64,000 bases of DNA from Eutrigla gurnardus (Eukaryota > Chordata > Actinopteri > Perciformes > Triglidae): NCBI GenBank assembly GCA_963514095.1, contig OY741268.1, positions 9,227,300 to 9,291,299 of the forward strand. Direction: 5' to 3'. A program made the position numbers and the translations under genes. This document shows positions 53,343-63,960 of the stretch, one piece after another. A model generated the notes under the pieces. The model was given only the letters and a program-made list of their open reading frames with translations, ran no database searches and was not told the origin of the DNA. Each line of letters opens with the position of its first letter. The stretch's first letter is position 1.

Positions 53343-53566
53343 GACTACAGAGTGAACATCTTCTTGAGACAGCAGTGGAACGACCCTCGGCTGGCCTACA
53401 GCGAGTACCCCGACGACTCGCTGGACCTCGACCCCTCTATGTTGGACTCCATCTGGAAGCCCGACTTGTTCTTCGCCAACGAGAAGGGCGCCAACTTCCA
53501 CGAGGTCACCACCGACAACAAGCTCCTGCGCATCTCTAAAAACGGCAACGTGCTGTACAGCATACG
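53343..53566 (+). CDS. glra1: glra1 exon 4: core of the ligand-binding domain
   Basis: This 224-bp exon has acceptor CCCCCCAG and donor CG/GTGAGTGG. It encodes DYRVNIFLRQQWNDPRLAYS followed by EYPDDSLDLDP, SMLDSIWKPDLFFANEKG, ANFHEVTTDNKLLRI and SKNGNVLYSI, plus two bases of the next Arg codon. By human mature numbering it holds Arg65, which contacts the glycine carboxylate, and Trp68. It also holds the loop A segment with Asp97, Phe99, Asn102 and Glu103. Asp80, part of the zinc-potentiation site, is kept. His109 of the zinc-inhibition site is kept, but the position of His107 is Asn. Base composition is GC-rich at third positions, unlike the AT-rich introns, as expected for a conserved exon. 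Confidence 0.97.
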
Positions 53567-56500
53567 GTGAGTGGAGCGACGCGTGAGGAGAAAAGGCCGG
53601 TTGTTAAAGTGATTACTGCAGTAGGATGCACCTCGAAGTCTCCTTGCTCACACGCAGACGATTTCATTAAAAGTGCAGTGGTTAGAATTAACTTTCGGCA
53701 GCTGTAAAAAGCAAAGTGCCTTCATACTGGCAGAGTAGAACTGTTCAATGATCATTTAAAAGAGATTCAACAGTAATAGAAAAAGTTTAGAGTCGCAGCA
53801 GAAGAGGAAGGAGAAAGGTAATAAGTCTGGAGGTTATATTGAAACAATCAGTTATAAAACTATGATGGAAGATAGAAAGCAACGGCTCTGTCTTCCTGTT
53901 TATTGCGTCCCAAAGACCTTCATCTTCTGCTTTAGAGTGCTCTCATTGCGTCAAAGTTTGAGCTTTTTATTTCCTACTTCCTGACTCTTTTTTTTCTGTA
54001 TCTCCAAGACATCCCATTCAAGGCTCTCAGAGTTATGGCCGCCTTCAGCCGACAAACCTTTTAGCCCGCCGGTGCAACCTCCTGTTCGCTTTTATTGCCT
54101 CCTCTCAGGGGCGAATGAGAAAGCGACGCAGCTGCCATGGTAATCTACTCAGCCTGTTAGTATTCCGGCTGAGTCCAATCCGTTATCAACCTCAGTTTTC
54201 ACCTTCGTGTCCGGCAGCAGGAGCAGCGAGATTGGCCCTTTATAAGTAGCATCAGAAAATAAGGGATGAACCCCGGCGCTCTTTCATTTCTTAACTTGAC
54301 AGCATCAGAATGAACCCTCCTCCGCCGATCAGCCCGATCTCGGCGGCGGCGTTATTAAACCGTCCCGAGGGGAGCCGGAGAAAGTGGCTCTTGTAAATGT
54401 TGTTTACTCCGTTTTCTGATGTTTATCGCTCAGCGGCGGAGCGGCCCTACGAGTCGTGACTGATTGGCCCGCGTCGCCTCCGAGATGACAGTGAACTTTC
54501 TCTGAGATTGGATGATCAGATTCCCGAGTAGTATACTCTCCTGCTGGGCTTCAGGAGGAAACGCAGGGCTGGCTCTGATCCGACATCAGGTCCCGTTTGA
54601 TGAACATCTAAGGAGAAGCTCCGATGATTTAATTTCAATAATTCTAGTTTTCTCTGAACCAAACATTAACGTACAGATGGTAAATCTTATTGGATATTAT
54701 TTCTGAGCTGGACATTGTCCTGGTTTTACATAATGTCTTACCGCTGATAAGACATTTGTGTACTTAATTTAAAATTATAATTCATTAATTATTCTTGCAT
54801 GACCTTAACATATGCAGATAATAAGTTACAGAATATATGTTTAAAAAAAAATGCAAATATCTAACGTTTCATTAAAAAATCCATTAGTAGAGGAACAGGA
54901 AGTTATTGAGCCTCTGAGCACTTTTGTCACTATTAGCATAAACATTCATTTTTCAACAGTTCGTCACTGAACTTAATCTATTGGTTTAATGCTGAGCAAC
55001 AAGAACTGACCTTTTTTGTTGGGATGGATTTAGGCAACAAAACAAATGTTATTTTTAAACCTCTTGGGTTTCAGGGACACACTGTGTTCACCAGTCCATC
55101 ACTGAAAACACGAAGAACGAAGAAGTTTTCTTTCGTACTAAATGAATGAGATACATCCAAAACTCGTCCATGTGTCCACTGCAAACAGAAACTACTGCAA
55201 GCTAATTCAGCATATTTTAATGGTGCTAATTTCTCAAAATGTATAGTATAGTTCTACAAAACGGTGCTCTGGGTGTTGCCCATGGCAAAGAGCACCTGCA
55301 TTGAAACACTGTACGTCCTGCTGGCATCTCTCAAAGCATTATGGGAACTCTGCTCATAAAACATCATTATCCCCCAAATGGAAGTAATGAAGAGACAATC
55401 ATCATGGTCGTTTGGCAGATTTCTTTACATAACAGAATATGTGACTTGCTTGACGTTCTTTCAAAATGAATGATTTTGTTTGTCTTTTGCAAACTTTGCA
55501 CATTAATTTACCATTCAGCAAAAATCACATGTCGTCAATCTCCTTGTGGTGGATCAGACCTGCAGGGTCCGAGGCTCAACTCCAACTGGAGTCTAAAGCA
55601 AGGCACTTTTACTTTTGCTCAGCATTAGGTGTTTAGGTGTCACGATGCAGCAGACAGGAAACCACAGAGCTGAATCTTCTTTCTGAGAAAGTGGGACATC
55701 TGTGCAGGCTGCATCATGTGTGTAATACATATTCAGCATCCTGTCAGAGGCTAACAATGTGCAGACACGGCAAAGTGTGTCTTGTACATCAGATGGGCTG
55801 GACGTGCATGTTGTAGCAGCGGGTGTCCTGTTAGAGCGGAACAGGAGGACGGAGCGTGTGCAGCAAAATCACCTCCTGAACGTCATGACAACCCGCTGAC
55901 ACCTCCAACTCTGCAGGGATGAACCAGAGCCGGGGCGGCTTTTTACTTTTCTTAGTGAAATGAACACATCGTTAGTGGTTTAGGATGATGGTTTTTCTCC
56001 AGCAGTTATCAACTGAGGATTATCTTCAAAGTCACCTGACGGATAACGAGCTCCCTGATTACCACAACATATCACAAAGCACTGCAGACGGGGAATAAGT
56101 AGCACCGTCTGTCACTCACTCAGATCAACTGATTAAGTTACCTGTTTAAAGATGAACAATACAGAATATTTGGTGATTCAAAGTGTATTTTTAACCTTAG
56201 AAGCAGCAATTAAGAAAACAATCTCGCCAAGAAATCCATTTACCATCTGTGCTTTCGATCGTGTCACAGGGCTCGTTCATTACTCCCCACGCACCATCCA
56301 GGGAATCTATATCAATTATTATATCCAGGACGATATAGAGGACTATATAGAGGACTCATCGCTAAAATGAAAACAAGGAAAAAACATGATGGAACATCTG
56401 TAATACATATTTCTAGTATTATTGGAACCTATTTTGTTGAGTCGCCCTTTTATTGGATTGTTGTGTGTGAATTTAAGTTCCTCTCGAGCAGTGATGTTAA

Positions 56501-56924
56501 TATACTAGGACTTTTATTGTGAAAGGTAGAAACCGAAGGAGTGGTATACACTGCCGTTGTCAATGTGGAGGCAATAAGCATATTTTCCCAAATAAATAAA
56601 TAAAAGTCCTTTTTTCTATTTGTGTTGTTCTGCTCACATGATGTTTGTATCATGGATTTGTATCAACGCGTCATTTCCCTTCAGCACAATGCATGATGGT
56701 ATATAATAGTTGGTTAGTTAACTACTTTTCAAGATGCATTCTGGGATACTTTGAGTCCACTATATAGGAGATAATAATTCTCACTCTAGAATCCCACACT
56801 CCTATAAAATGGTAGCGAGTGATTTCTTCAGCAGCAGACGGACTTTGTAGATGTTAAAATCTCTTCCTCTTTTTTGAGCACTTGAAGTCCCATCCATCAT
56901 TGATGTTATCTTAAAAGCTGAGTT

Positions 56925-57400
56925 TCATAATTCATCCTACAGCTGTGCTAATTCAAGATCATGGGATGTGATGGTGTGATAGAAAAGGCTAGTAAATGGG
57001 CCTCACGGTGAGGTGGTTTTCATGTAAAGTTGGTGATATTGTAGGTGTAAATCTTAGTATTGAGTTATTATTTCTAACTTAAAAGCTTTGAACAATTCAC
57101 AATTAGCATACCAGACTAGCTTTGCTGATTTTTCCTCTTGTAATTTGACAGACTACACAATGTATTGACTTATTGAAGAAGAATAATAGATTGATTCATA
57201 TTGAAAATAATCATTGGTAGCATCTCTATTTTGGTATTTATTTTTTTAAAACACAGTTCTACAGTTCTGTTGCATCATAATTCATCCTACAGCTGAACAA
57301 ATTCAAGATCATGTGATATGATAGAAAGCTCCAGTCGAAAGCTATTAAATGGACTTCAGAGTGATTGTTTTTTGGTGATATGTTGGTGGGACATCAATCT
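56925..57400 (+). repeat. Two diverged ~125-bp copies, ~350 bp apart
   Basis: CATAATTCATCCTACAGCTG occurs at 56925 and again at 57275. Each is followed by AATTCAAGATCATG, a GTGATATGATAGAAA-like block, a CTATTAAATGGACTTCA-like block and a GTTGGTG word. The copies differ by small insertions and deletions. The family is not recognised. Confidence 0.65.
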
Positions 57401-58530
57401 CCTGATTTGTTGCAACTACCAGCAATTTATTTGGAAAAAATGGATAATTACATCCCTAATTTGAAATAAAACGTGACAAAAAAGGCCAGACCTTTTACAG
57501 CAGCACATTCTGACGTCTGATTGGGAGGAGTGGAGCAGTAATTATGTGTAAGAATGTTTCCAATGGTAGATATCTCATTTTAAAATGAAAGTCTTTAATT
57601 TCAGTAAAGCATCATATCAGTTACAAAATAGCTTTTCCATTAATTTCTGGGAGAAGTTGACGTGTGCAGAGATACATTTCCTCCATGTGACAGCAGTAAT
57701 TAATTTTGGTGCCTGAGCCTCAGAAACCTAATGTGTCTCCAGGATGACGCGGGACCGGCTGCCTCCAACATTTTAATTTTCGGAGTTTCACGGCTCAGCC
57801 TAGCATGAAACGAGATTCCTTCCCCGTGTTACTGCGCGCCTGCTCGGCTACAGGTTTCTAAGTCCTCCAGCAGAGAAGAAGACATGCTGAGGTCTGCAGT
57901 GAAACCGTGACCTCTAACGCCACGTTCTTGTTTTTGGTTTTATTTTTCGCATTATGAGAAAAAAAAATCGGTCTCCGATTCAGGCTGCGATTCAATATCT
58001 CTTTGATTAAATGATTAACTGATAAGGAATGTTGAATACGGGCGAAGTCATCTCCTAAAACAGCTGGTCATTGTAGTTTATAACAAAAGTGACTCAAACA
58101 AGAGGAAAGAGTGTATTTTCTGGGGACTATTTTCAGTGGCGGATTTATCCACATTTGGTTAGGGTTAGGGTTGTCTTCATGAAAACAATTACAGATCAGA
58201 TGATCCTGTTATCAATGTTGTTATTACGATATAATGTTATTGTCATTGTTGGGGTCGTACAACAAAATGCAGTTGTAATCCCATTTTTGATATATAAAAA
58301 AATACACAAAAGCATATTATATTTATTATATAATACGGTTAAGGGAGGAGGTTTGACTTTCACCCTTTAAATATGTGATGTTTGCTCCTCAGTATTTAAA
58401 CTTGTTGTGTTGTGAAATGCTTTTTTATGAGCTTAAAGCTAAATGCTTATATTATATAATGCAAGTAAGTGATTCATTTCAGCTATTGTTGCAGTAAGTC
58501 TTAGTGTGTATAATCCAAAAAATAAATATG

Positions 58531-58532
<2 letters not shown>

Positions 58533-58614
<82 letters not shown>
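58533..58614. repeat. (GT)41 microsatellite abutting the exon 5 acceptor
   Basis: A perfect (GT)41, 82 bp, is separated from exon 5 only by TTGCAG. It occupies the place where the polypyrimidine tract of intron 4 should be. In the transcript it is (UG)41. Confidence 0.98.
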
Positions 58615-58618
<4 letters not shown>

Positions 58619-58620
58619 AG

Positions 58621-58703
58621 AATAACACTGATCCTGGCTTGTCCCATGGATCTGAAGAACTTCCCTATGGACGTCCAGACCTGCATCATGCAGCTGGAGA
58701 GCT
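58621..58703 (+). CDS. glra1: glra1 exon 5: Cys-loop
   Basis: This 83-bp exon encodes ITLILACPMDLKNFPMDVQT followed by CIMQLES. It contains both cysteines of the signature Cys-loop (human Cys138 and Cys152, spaced by 13 residues) with the conserved F-P-M-D. The Cys-loop couples ligand binding to channel gating. The first base completes the Arg codon from exon 4. The final T joins TC of exon 6 to give Phe, the loop B residue equivalent to Phe159. ITLxLACP is typical of alpha-1; the other alphas have LTLxLSCP. The donor is GTGAGTAC. Both flanks are microsatellites, and the acceptor has no ordinary pyrimidine tract. Confidence 0.97.
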
Positions 58704-58706
58704 GTG

Positions 58707-58760
<54 letters not shown>

Positions 58761-59426
58761 GAGGGGTCCGGGGAGAGCATCAGTCACTGAGCAGCTGCTG
58801 GGTGAGAGGTATGATATAGATTTCTATGTGGCCTTTTCATTCTTTCGTTCTCACCGATGAGAGGAGAATCACAGAAACCTGAGCTGAAGTTCAAACAGTT
58901 CTGTAGTTCATCAAAGACAGAAAGAACAATACACTGTGAATAGCAAGACACAAGTCAGCTGGTTTACCACAGCCTTATGAACCCAACACAAACTACTGTG
59001 TTAGGATTTAATGGCAATAAATGGAGATTATGATGCTGATAACATTTCTTTAAGTCCTTTTTGTTTCTTGCTCTATTTTTCATATTTCCTTAATTTATTC
59101 TCCGTCTTACCTTTACTCTTTCTTTTTCTTGAGATGACAAAAAGCTCAATTGTAGTCTTGACTGCTTGGGCTACGTAAATACATTCTACTGTTGATAATA
59201 GTTGGAACAGTTAGAGAGCTGTGCTGTTTGATAATATCATGACTCGGTCAGGCAGCTTGTGTTGAACTGGTCCTTTAACCCCTAAAAGCCTGCGGGGGGG
59301 GGGTGGACCTCTCAGAGGGCGACCCTGCTCCTGAGACCAGAGACACAAAGATCATCCTCCTCCTCAGGGGAAGGAGAGGAACACAAATGACCCACACACA
59401 CTCTGACCTCCTGCTCTCTCCCCCAG
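58704..59426 (+). other. glra1: glra1 intron 5 (723 bp)
   Basis: A short intron from GTGAGTAC to CCCCCAG. It starts with the (CA)24 array and has a G-rich run at about 59289-59303 and a normal pyrimidine-rich acceptor. No other element is recognised. Confidence 0.93.
58711..58758. repeat. (CA)24 microsatellite just after the exon 5 donor
   Basis: A perfect (CA)24 begins at intron position 8, directly after GTGAGTA. It is complementary in the transcript to the (UG)41 upstream of the exon. Confidence 0.98.
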
Positions 59427-59564
59427 TCGGCTACACCATGAACGACCTCATATTTGAGTGGGATGAGAAGGGAGCCGTGCAGGTAGCCGACGGCCTGACG
59501 CTACCTCAGTTCCTACTCAAAGAGGAGAAGGACCTGCGCTACTGCACCAAGCACTACAACACAG
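59427..59564 (+). CDS. glra1: glra1 exon 6: loop B to loop C
   Basis: This 138-bp exon has acceptor CTCCCCCAG and donor ACAG/GTGAGT. With the T of exon 5 it encodes FGYTMNDLIFEWDEKGAVQV, then ADGLTLPQFLLKEEKDLRYC and TKHYNT, and ends with the first base of a Gly codon. By human mature numbering it carries Phe159 and Tyr161 (loop B), Trp170, and Glu192 and Asp194 (zinc potentiation). It also carries Cys198, the first cysteine of the second disulphide unique to glycine receptors, and Tyr202 and Thr204 of loop C. The partner cysteine (209) and all four membrane segments belong to later exons not found here. GAVQVADGLTLPQF is alpha-1-like. Confidence 0.97.
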
Positions 59565-60289
59565 GTGAGTGGGACAGCATGGGTGTGTTGTTTCTGTCTG
59601 TCGGTTATTCACATCTTCTCTTAGGGAGTCATATGTTCTCAAAACAAGTGAAAATAATCTACGGCTGTCGTGACGGGCATGTTGGTCACACTTTATTTTG
59701 TCTATCATTAGGGAGCTTCCTGGAGAGAATAGTGCACATTTTTACAGGGAAAGTAGAGATCTGAGAGTTTTTCAGCAGTTGTTCATGAAAGAATCACTCA
59801 AGTATTATTCCTTTATGTATTTGTTGCCCCCAGGCATAACGATCATGCGTTACTTATCCCTCATACTACTGAACCCACCAGTTTAATACTTTTTTTGTGC
59901 TCATTCATGACTATAAGGAGCTTCATGGTTGTGGTGATCCACACTTTTTTAAAGCATGTTTTATTGATTGTTTCCTGCGGTCGGCCAGGCTAAAAACACA
60001 CCACAAAGCTGACATGCATAGAAAACTTCATCTGCAGATGAATTCCATACCTTACATGCTATGATCCACTAAAGTCAGCCATGATACAAGATGAATAAAT
60101 TATTGTTATTTTCATCTCGACTGTAAGGGAGCCACGGAGGGCCGATTCTTTGTTTGATGGTGGGGATCTGCACTCTCTGAACACACTTTATTCTCCTGAG
60201 ATGTTGATTTGTATGCCTCCCTGTTCTCCCAAGACTCCATACTAATAAATAATGGGAATGAATCAATACTAGAATCTATAACTAGAATC

Positions 60290-60346
60290 AGGGGGGAAAA
60301 AACAATTTACCCTGGGGATCAATAAAGTATTTCTGATCCTGAAATT
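60290..60346 (+). repeat. LINE 3'-tail-like fragment
   Basis: CCCTGGGGATCAATAAAGTA followed by TTTCTGATCCTGAA resembles the 3' end of fish non-LTR elements, which typically finish in GGGATCAATAAAGTATTTCT and a short repeated tail. Only the last ~55 bp are present. Confidence 0.5.
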
Positions 60347-61928
60347 GCATTGATGTTTCCAGTAAGCTTCCTGAGTACAGTGTTATCTGTAACTGACAGG
60401 AATGATGAACGATGCTACCAAACATCCAAGTTGCAGTGCAACGGGATGAGTCTTCAGTGAAACTTTTAGACTTGATGAGATAGAAATGTTGCCCCCCGAG
60501 GAAACGCCGAGCTCAGCTGTGCACGGTGTGAGGAGGTTTTCAAATGGCAACATAAGGACGCGGCCATAATCAAAAGGGTGCGTTTGATATGTGCTGCAGT
60601 AAAAGGAGTACGTCATGTGAATGCTGCTGCCACTTTGCTTTGTGGGAAACTTGAAACAGATGAGTGTGTGTGTTGCTGACATGAGAAATGTGAAAAAACA
60701 AACTGTCTCCATCTATCGTCTCTTTTCTCTGTAGACGTTCTTTATCTGTCCATCATTCTCCTTTTATCCATCTTCGTCTTTCTCTTCCCTGTCGCCACTT
60801 TCCCGTCAAACCGCCATCCGGTTTCTCCCCCTCATGTCTGTTTACTTTCTCTCCAGGCTTTACATGGTAAATATTAAGATGCAGAGACAGACAGAGGAGA
60901 TACAGCAGAGGAGGTTTAGAGAGAAAATAAAGTGAAGCAGGACTCCAGGCAGAGAGAAGGAAGAGAGATGTTTCTGTCTAATGAAGGGAGAATACAGTAT
61001 ATCTAAATTCAGAAGCACATGTTCTTTGAAATTGAGGGAAAACATTGAGAAGCGTCTGCCTTGAGAGTCTGCATGTGTCAGAGACAGAATTTCATTTTGA
61101 TTTGGATGTGTGGAAATAACCATACCAGACTGAAGAGATTCTCAAATATTTTCTTTTTCCTTTCTTTTAAATATCATGAACCTTTCCATGCGACTCACTG
61201 AGGAGGAAAACACTGTGAGCTGCAAAGTTTATTTCAGCCACAAACTCTGAAATATTTACTCTCTATATATTTTTTCAGATTTAGAGTTTTTACATTTGTG
61301 CATTATTGCAAAATAGAAGAGAAACCTTAGTGAAATTAACATTTTAGGACTTCCTTAGCAGCTCTTTCTCTTATAATTAAGTTATCATACAACTAAACTG
61401 CATTCTCAATTACATTTCAAGAGAAACATATATTTGTTTTTTGTAAGATTGCATTATTAAGAAGCATGCTTTTATTCTGAAATGTACTGCTTTTTTCCTT
61501 CAACCACTACAACCTTTTAGCTAAATATATATTGTGACTTTATTCTAAAAAGCTCAGTTTTTTACTACACTAAGGCGGGAGATATACTTCCTTTCTCCAA
61601 ACAGACATATTCACGCCATCACGCGTCATTAAAGAAAGAATATCAGAAGACTGTTCAGTTTAACCCTCGTACGCCTTCAGAAGACACTCTACCTGTTAAC
61701 ACAGACGAAGATGCTCTCAGAATAGTGCTTCATACTAAGGTTGAACATGAACAAGGACTTGAACATCATTAGCTGATGTAACCTGATTTATATCTGTGTA
61801 GAAGCTGTGATGTTGCCTTGATTCGATTTGTTAATCAATAAACCAAACAAACTTTCATGGAAACATTCTTCTACAAAAAATTCTGAAACGAATGGTCACA
61901 TTAAAATCCATCTCCAAAACACCAGACC

Positions 61929-61930
<2 letters not shown>

Positions 61931-61997
<67 letters not shown>

Positions 61998-62151
61998 CTG
62001 TGTGTGCAGCAGGTTGATTAGTTCACATTCAGAGCCATCACTCAGACAGAGGTTGACGTCTGCTGTCGCTGCCGAAGAGATGAACGATCCACCTCCAGAC
62101 GAAAAGCCTTGACACGACTTAGTGCTGCCACACACACACACACACACACAC

Positions 62152-62226
<75 letters not shown>
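61931..62226. repeat. Facing (GT)n and (CA)n arrays
   Basis: GT array at 61931-62006 with one CG and one CT interruption, and CA array at 62130-62226 with one TT interruption, separated by about 124 bp. The two are complementary in a transcript. The Cys-Val and Thr-His open frames here are artefacts. Confidence 0.97.
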
Positions 62227-62228
<2 letters not shown>

Positions 62229-62435
62229 CCAATGCAGGCACAGAGAGACAACACTAATCCACTGCTTTGTTACATAAATACATGTAAGTCTGTCTTCTCT
62301 CCGTCACTAAATTCCACTTAGGGAGTCAATCTCACCCCATGTAGCATTCCTTTTATGGCATTTCCTGTTTGTTTAACAGTTGAAATGGTCCCGACATGAC
62401 ATGACAATTACGTTTTAAGAAAACATCTAGTTTTA

Positions 62436-63049
62436 AGACCAGGTGGCAACCTCCGGTTCTGAAAAGTGATGTCAACTATATAGTGCCATAAACGTGCATT
62501 CTTTCTGCTGGCCATCAGGGGGCGACTCCTCTGGTTTCAAAAAGAAGTCTGATTGCATGGAAGTCTATGAGAAAATGACTCTACTTCTCTCTTGATGTAT
62601 TATCTCAGTAAACATTGTAAACATGAGTTTATGGTCTCAATCTCTAGTTTAAGTCTTCTTCAATCCAGCATGATGTTCATTTACTACATTATGATACATT
62701 TAGAGTCAAACAGACCATAACAATTTAGGGCGGGGCTAACTTGTTATTGACAGGTCTCTACCATTCTACCAATGCAGTTAGCTAAGACAACTTTAACACT
62801 AGCTGTAAAGTTGACCCTGAATTATGAAGCTAACTTTGTTCACACCTTCTCAGCAGGATCCAAATAGATCCAGATCCAGTAAGGAAACTGCTCTAGCATG
62901 TATGTTTGCCAGATCCTCCACAGTCCAAATATGGTCACTCCAGTTCACTGGTTGCAAAAATCCACGATGGCAAAGACCAAAATGTCGACCTCTAGTCCAC
63001 AAACCAATGAGTTGTTACCATGACTACATCCACTTATATATAGTCAATG
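62436..63049 (+). repeat. Dispersed ~0.5-0.6 kb teleost repeat, copy C (most complete)
   Basis: It begins with AGGTGGCAACCTCCGGTTCT and passes through CATCAGGGGGCGACTCCTCT, GTCTATGAGAAAATGACTCT, CCAGCATGATGTTCATTTAC and GGGCGGGGCTAACTTGTTAT. It ends near CCACTTATATATAGTCAATG. Copies A, B and D match parts of it in the same order. No open frame of note and no transposase or reverse transcriptase signature are present. Confidence 0.85.
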
Positions 63050-63480
63050 TTGAAGACCTGTTGTTAATTTAAATTTAATTGAATTTCCTAATGAAATTGT
63101 ATTAAATCATCTCGTAATGTACCGTACCAGTCTTCCTATACTAATTTTGATTTTGGTTTTTTTCACTCCAACTGGTTGTCCTGGTGGTTTTTTTTGCAAT
63201 GTTATATTGCACCCATTACATAATGAACTAAAATTGTAAAAATAATAAATCGGACGTACTTAGTCACAAACAAAGTGTTTTTCCAGTGAACCTGGTTGTC
63301 ATGGACGTAATGATAGGAGACAGAGAACATCCAGACGGTTGTGAGTAGGGTTCACGAGAGGCCTGACAGCAACGTTTCCTGCTGCTTGGAAACATACAGT
63401 GAGTTCAACACTGCAGGATCAGAGAGACTGAAACCGTAAAACCAAAGCTGAAAGAGGCTAAAGCACCCTGAAGAGATTCC

Positions 63481-63588
63481 ATGGACTCAGTGGCCGCCGT
63501 CGGCTCCTTCTATAACAAGATAAACCTGCTCCGTCCTCATCTCTTCTTCCTACTCTTCAGCATGACTCCGTTTCTTCAAGGTCAATTA
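63481..63588 (+). other. Possible signal-peptide-like first exon (weak)
   Basis: An ATG in good context (GATTCCATGG) opens a frame reading MDSVAAVGSFYNKINLLRPH then LFFLLFSMTPFLQ. This is a hydrophobic segment like a signal peptide or anchor, followed by CAAG/GTCAAT, a mediocre donor. The sequence before it is free of obvious repeats and looks like a possible 5' UTR. It does not resemble the known GLRA1 start and sits inside intron 6, so it would belong to another transcript if real. Chance is the simpler explanation. Confidence 0.15.
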
Positions 63589-63849
63589 ACCCCCCGTCAT
63601 CGTTTCCCTCCTCTTCCTCGGCTTCTCTCTTCACTCCTCTCTCATCTCATCTCCGGCTTAATACTCTCCAGCCATGCTGCTCCTCTGCGTCTGCGTGGCC
63701 GCGTGTGCGTCGGTGGGCATGTGTGCGGTGGCGTGTGTGTGTTAGCGTGCGTGGCGTGATTGTGCACACGCCTCGCTGCTTCCCAATCAAGCATTAAGAG
63801 GGAATTAAGGTGTCGTTTTTACTCCGATTTATTAGCTGCAGTCTGTTGT

Positions 63850-63960
63850 GAGAGGGAGGGAGCATTTACCTGTCTCTCCTCCTCCTCCTCCTCCTCATCT
63901 GTTGTCTTTTTTTATTTTTTCCATCCCTCCATCCACCCCAACACACACACACACACACAT
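63850..63960. repeat. CTC trinucleotide and (CA)n simple repeats
   Basis: A (CTC)n run around 63878-63896 and a short (CA)n at 63941-63959. Simple sequence only. Confidence 0.85.

Larger units (their letters stand above)
53567..58620 (+). other. glra1: glra1 intron 4 (5.1 kb)
   Basis: It starts with GTGAGTGG and ends with (GT)41 TTGCAG directly before exon 5. The block 53990-54500 is GC-rich and repeat-poor. A diverged duplication (56925-57400) is listed separately. A GAGCAACAAGAACTGACC to GGCAACAAAACAAATG fragment at about 54990-55045 belongs to a common fish repeat type. No gene is recognised in 54500-58500. Confidence 0.85.

Noticed and set aside
53220..53501. Minus-strand open frame of 93 residues over exon 4
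   Set aside because: It is the antisense shadow of a conserved, GC-rich glra1 exon.
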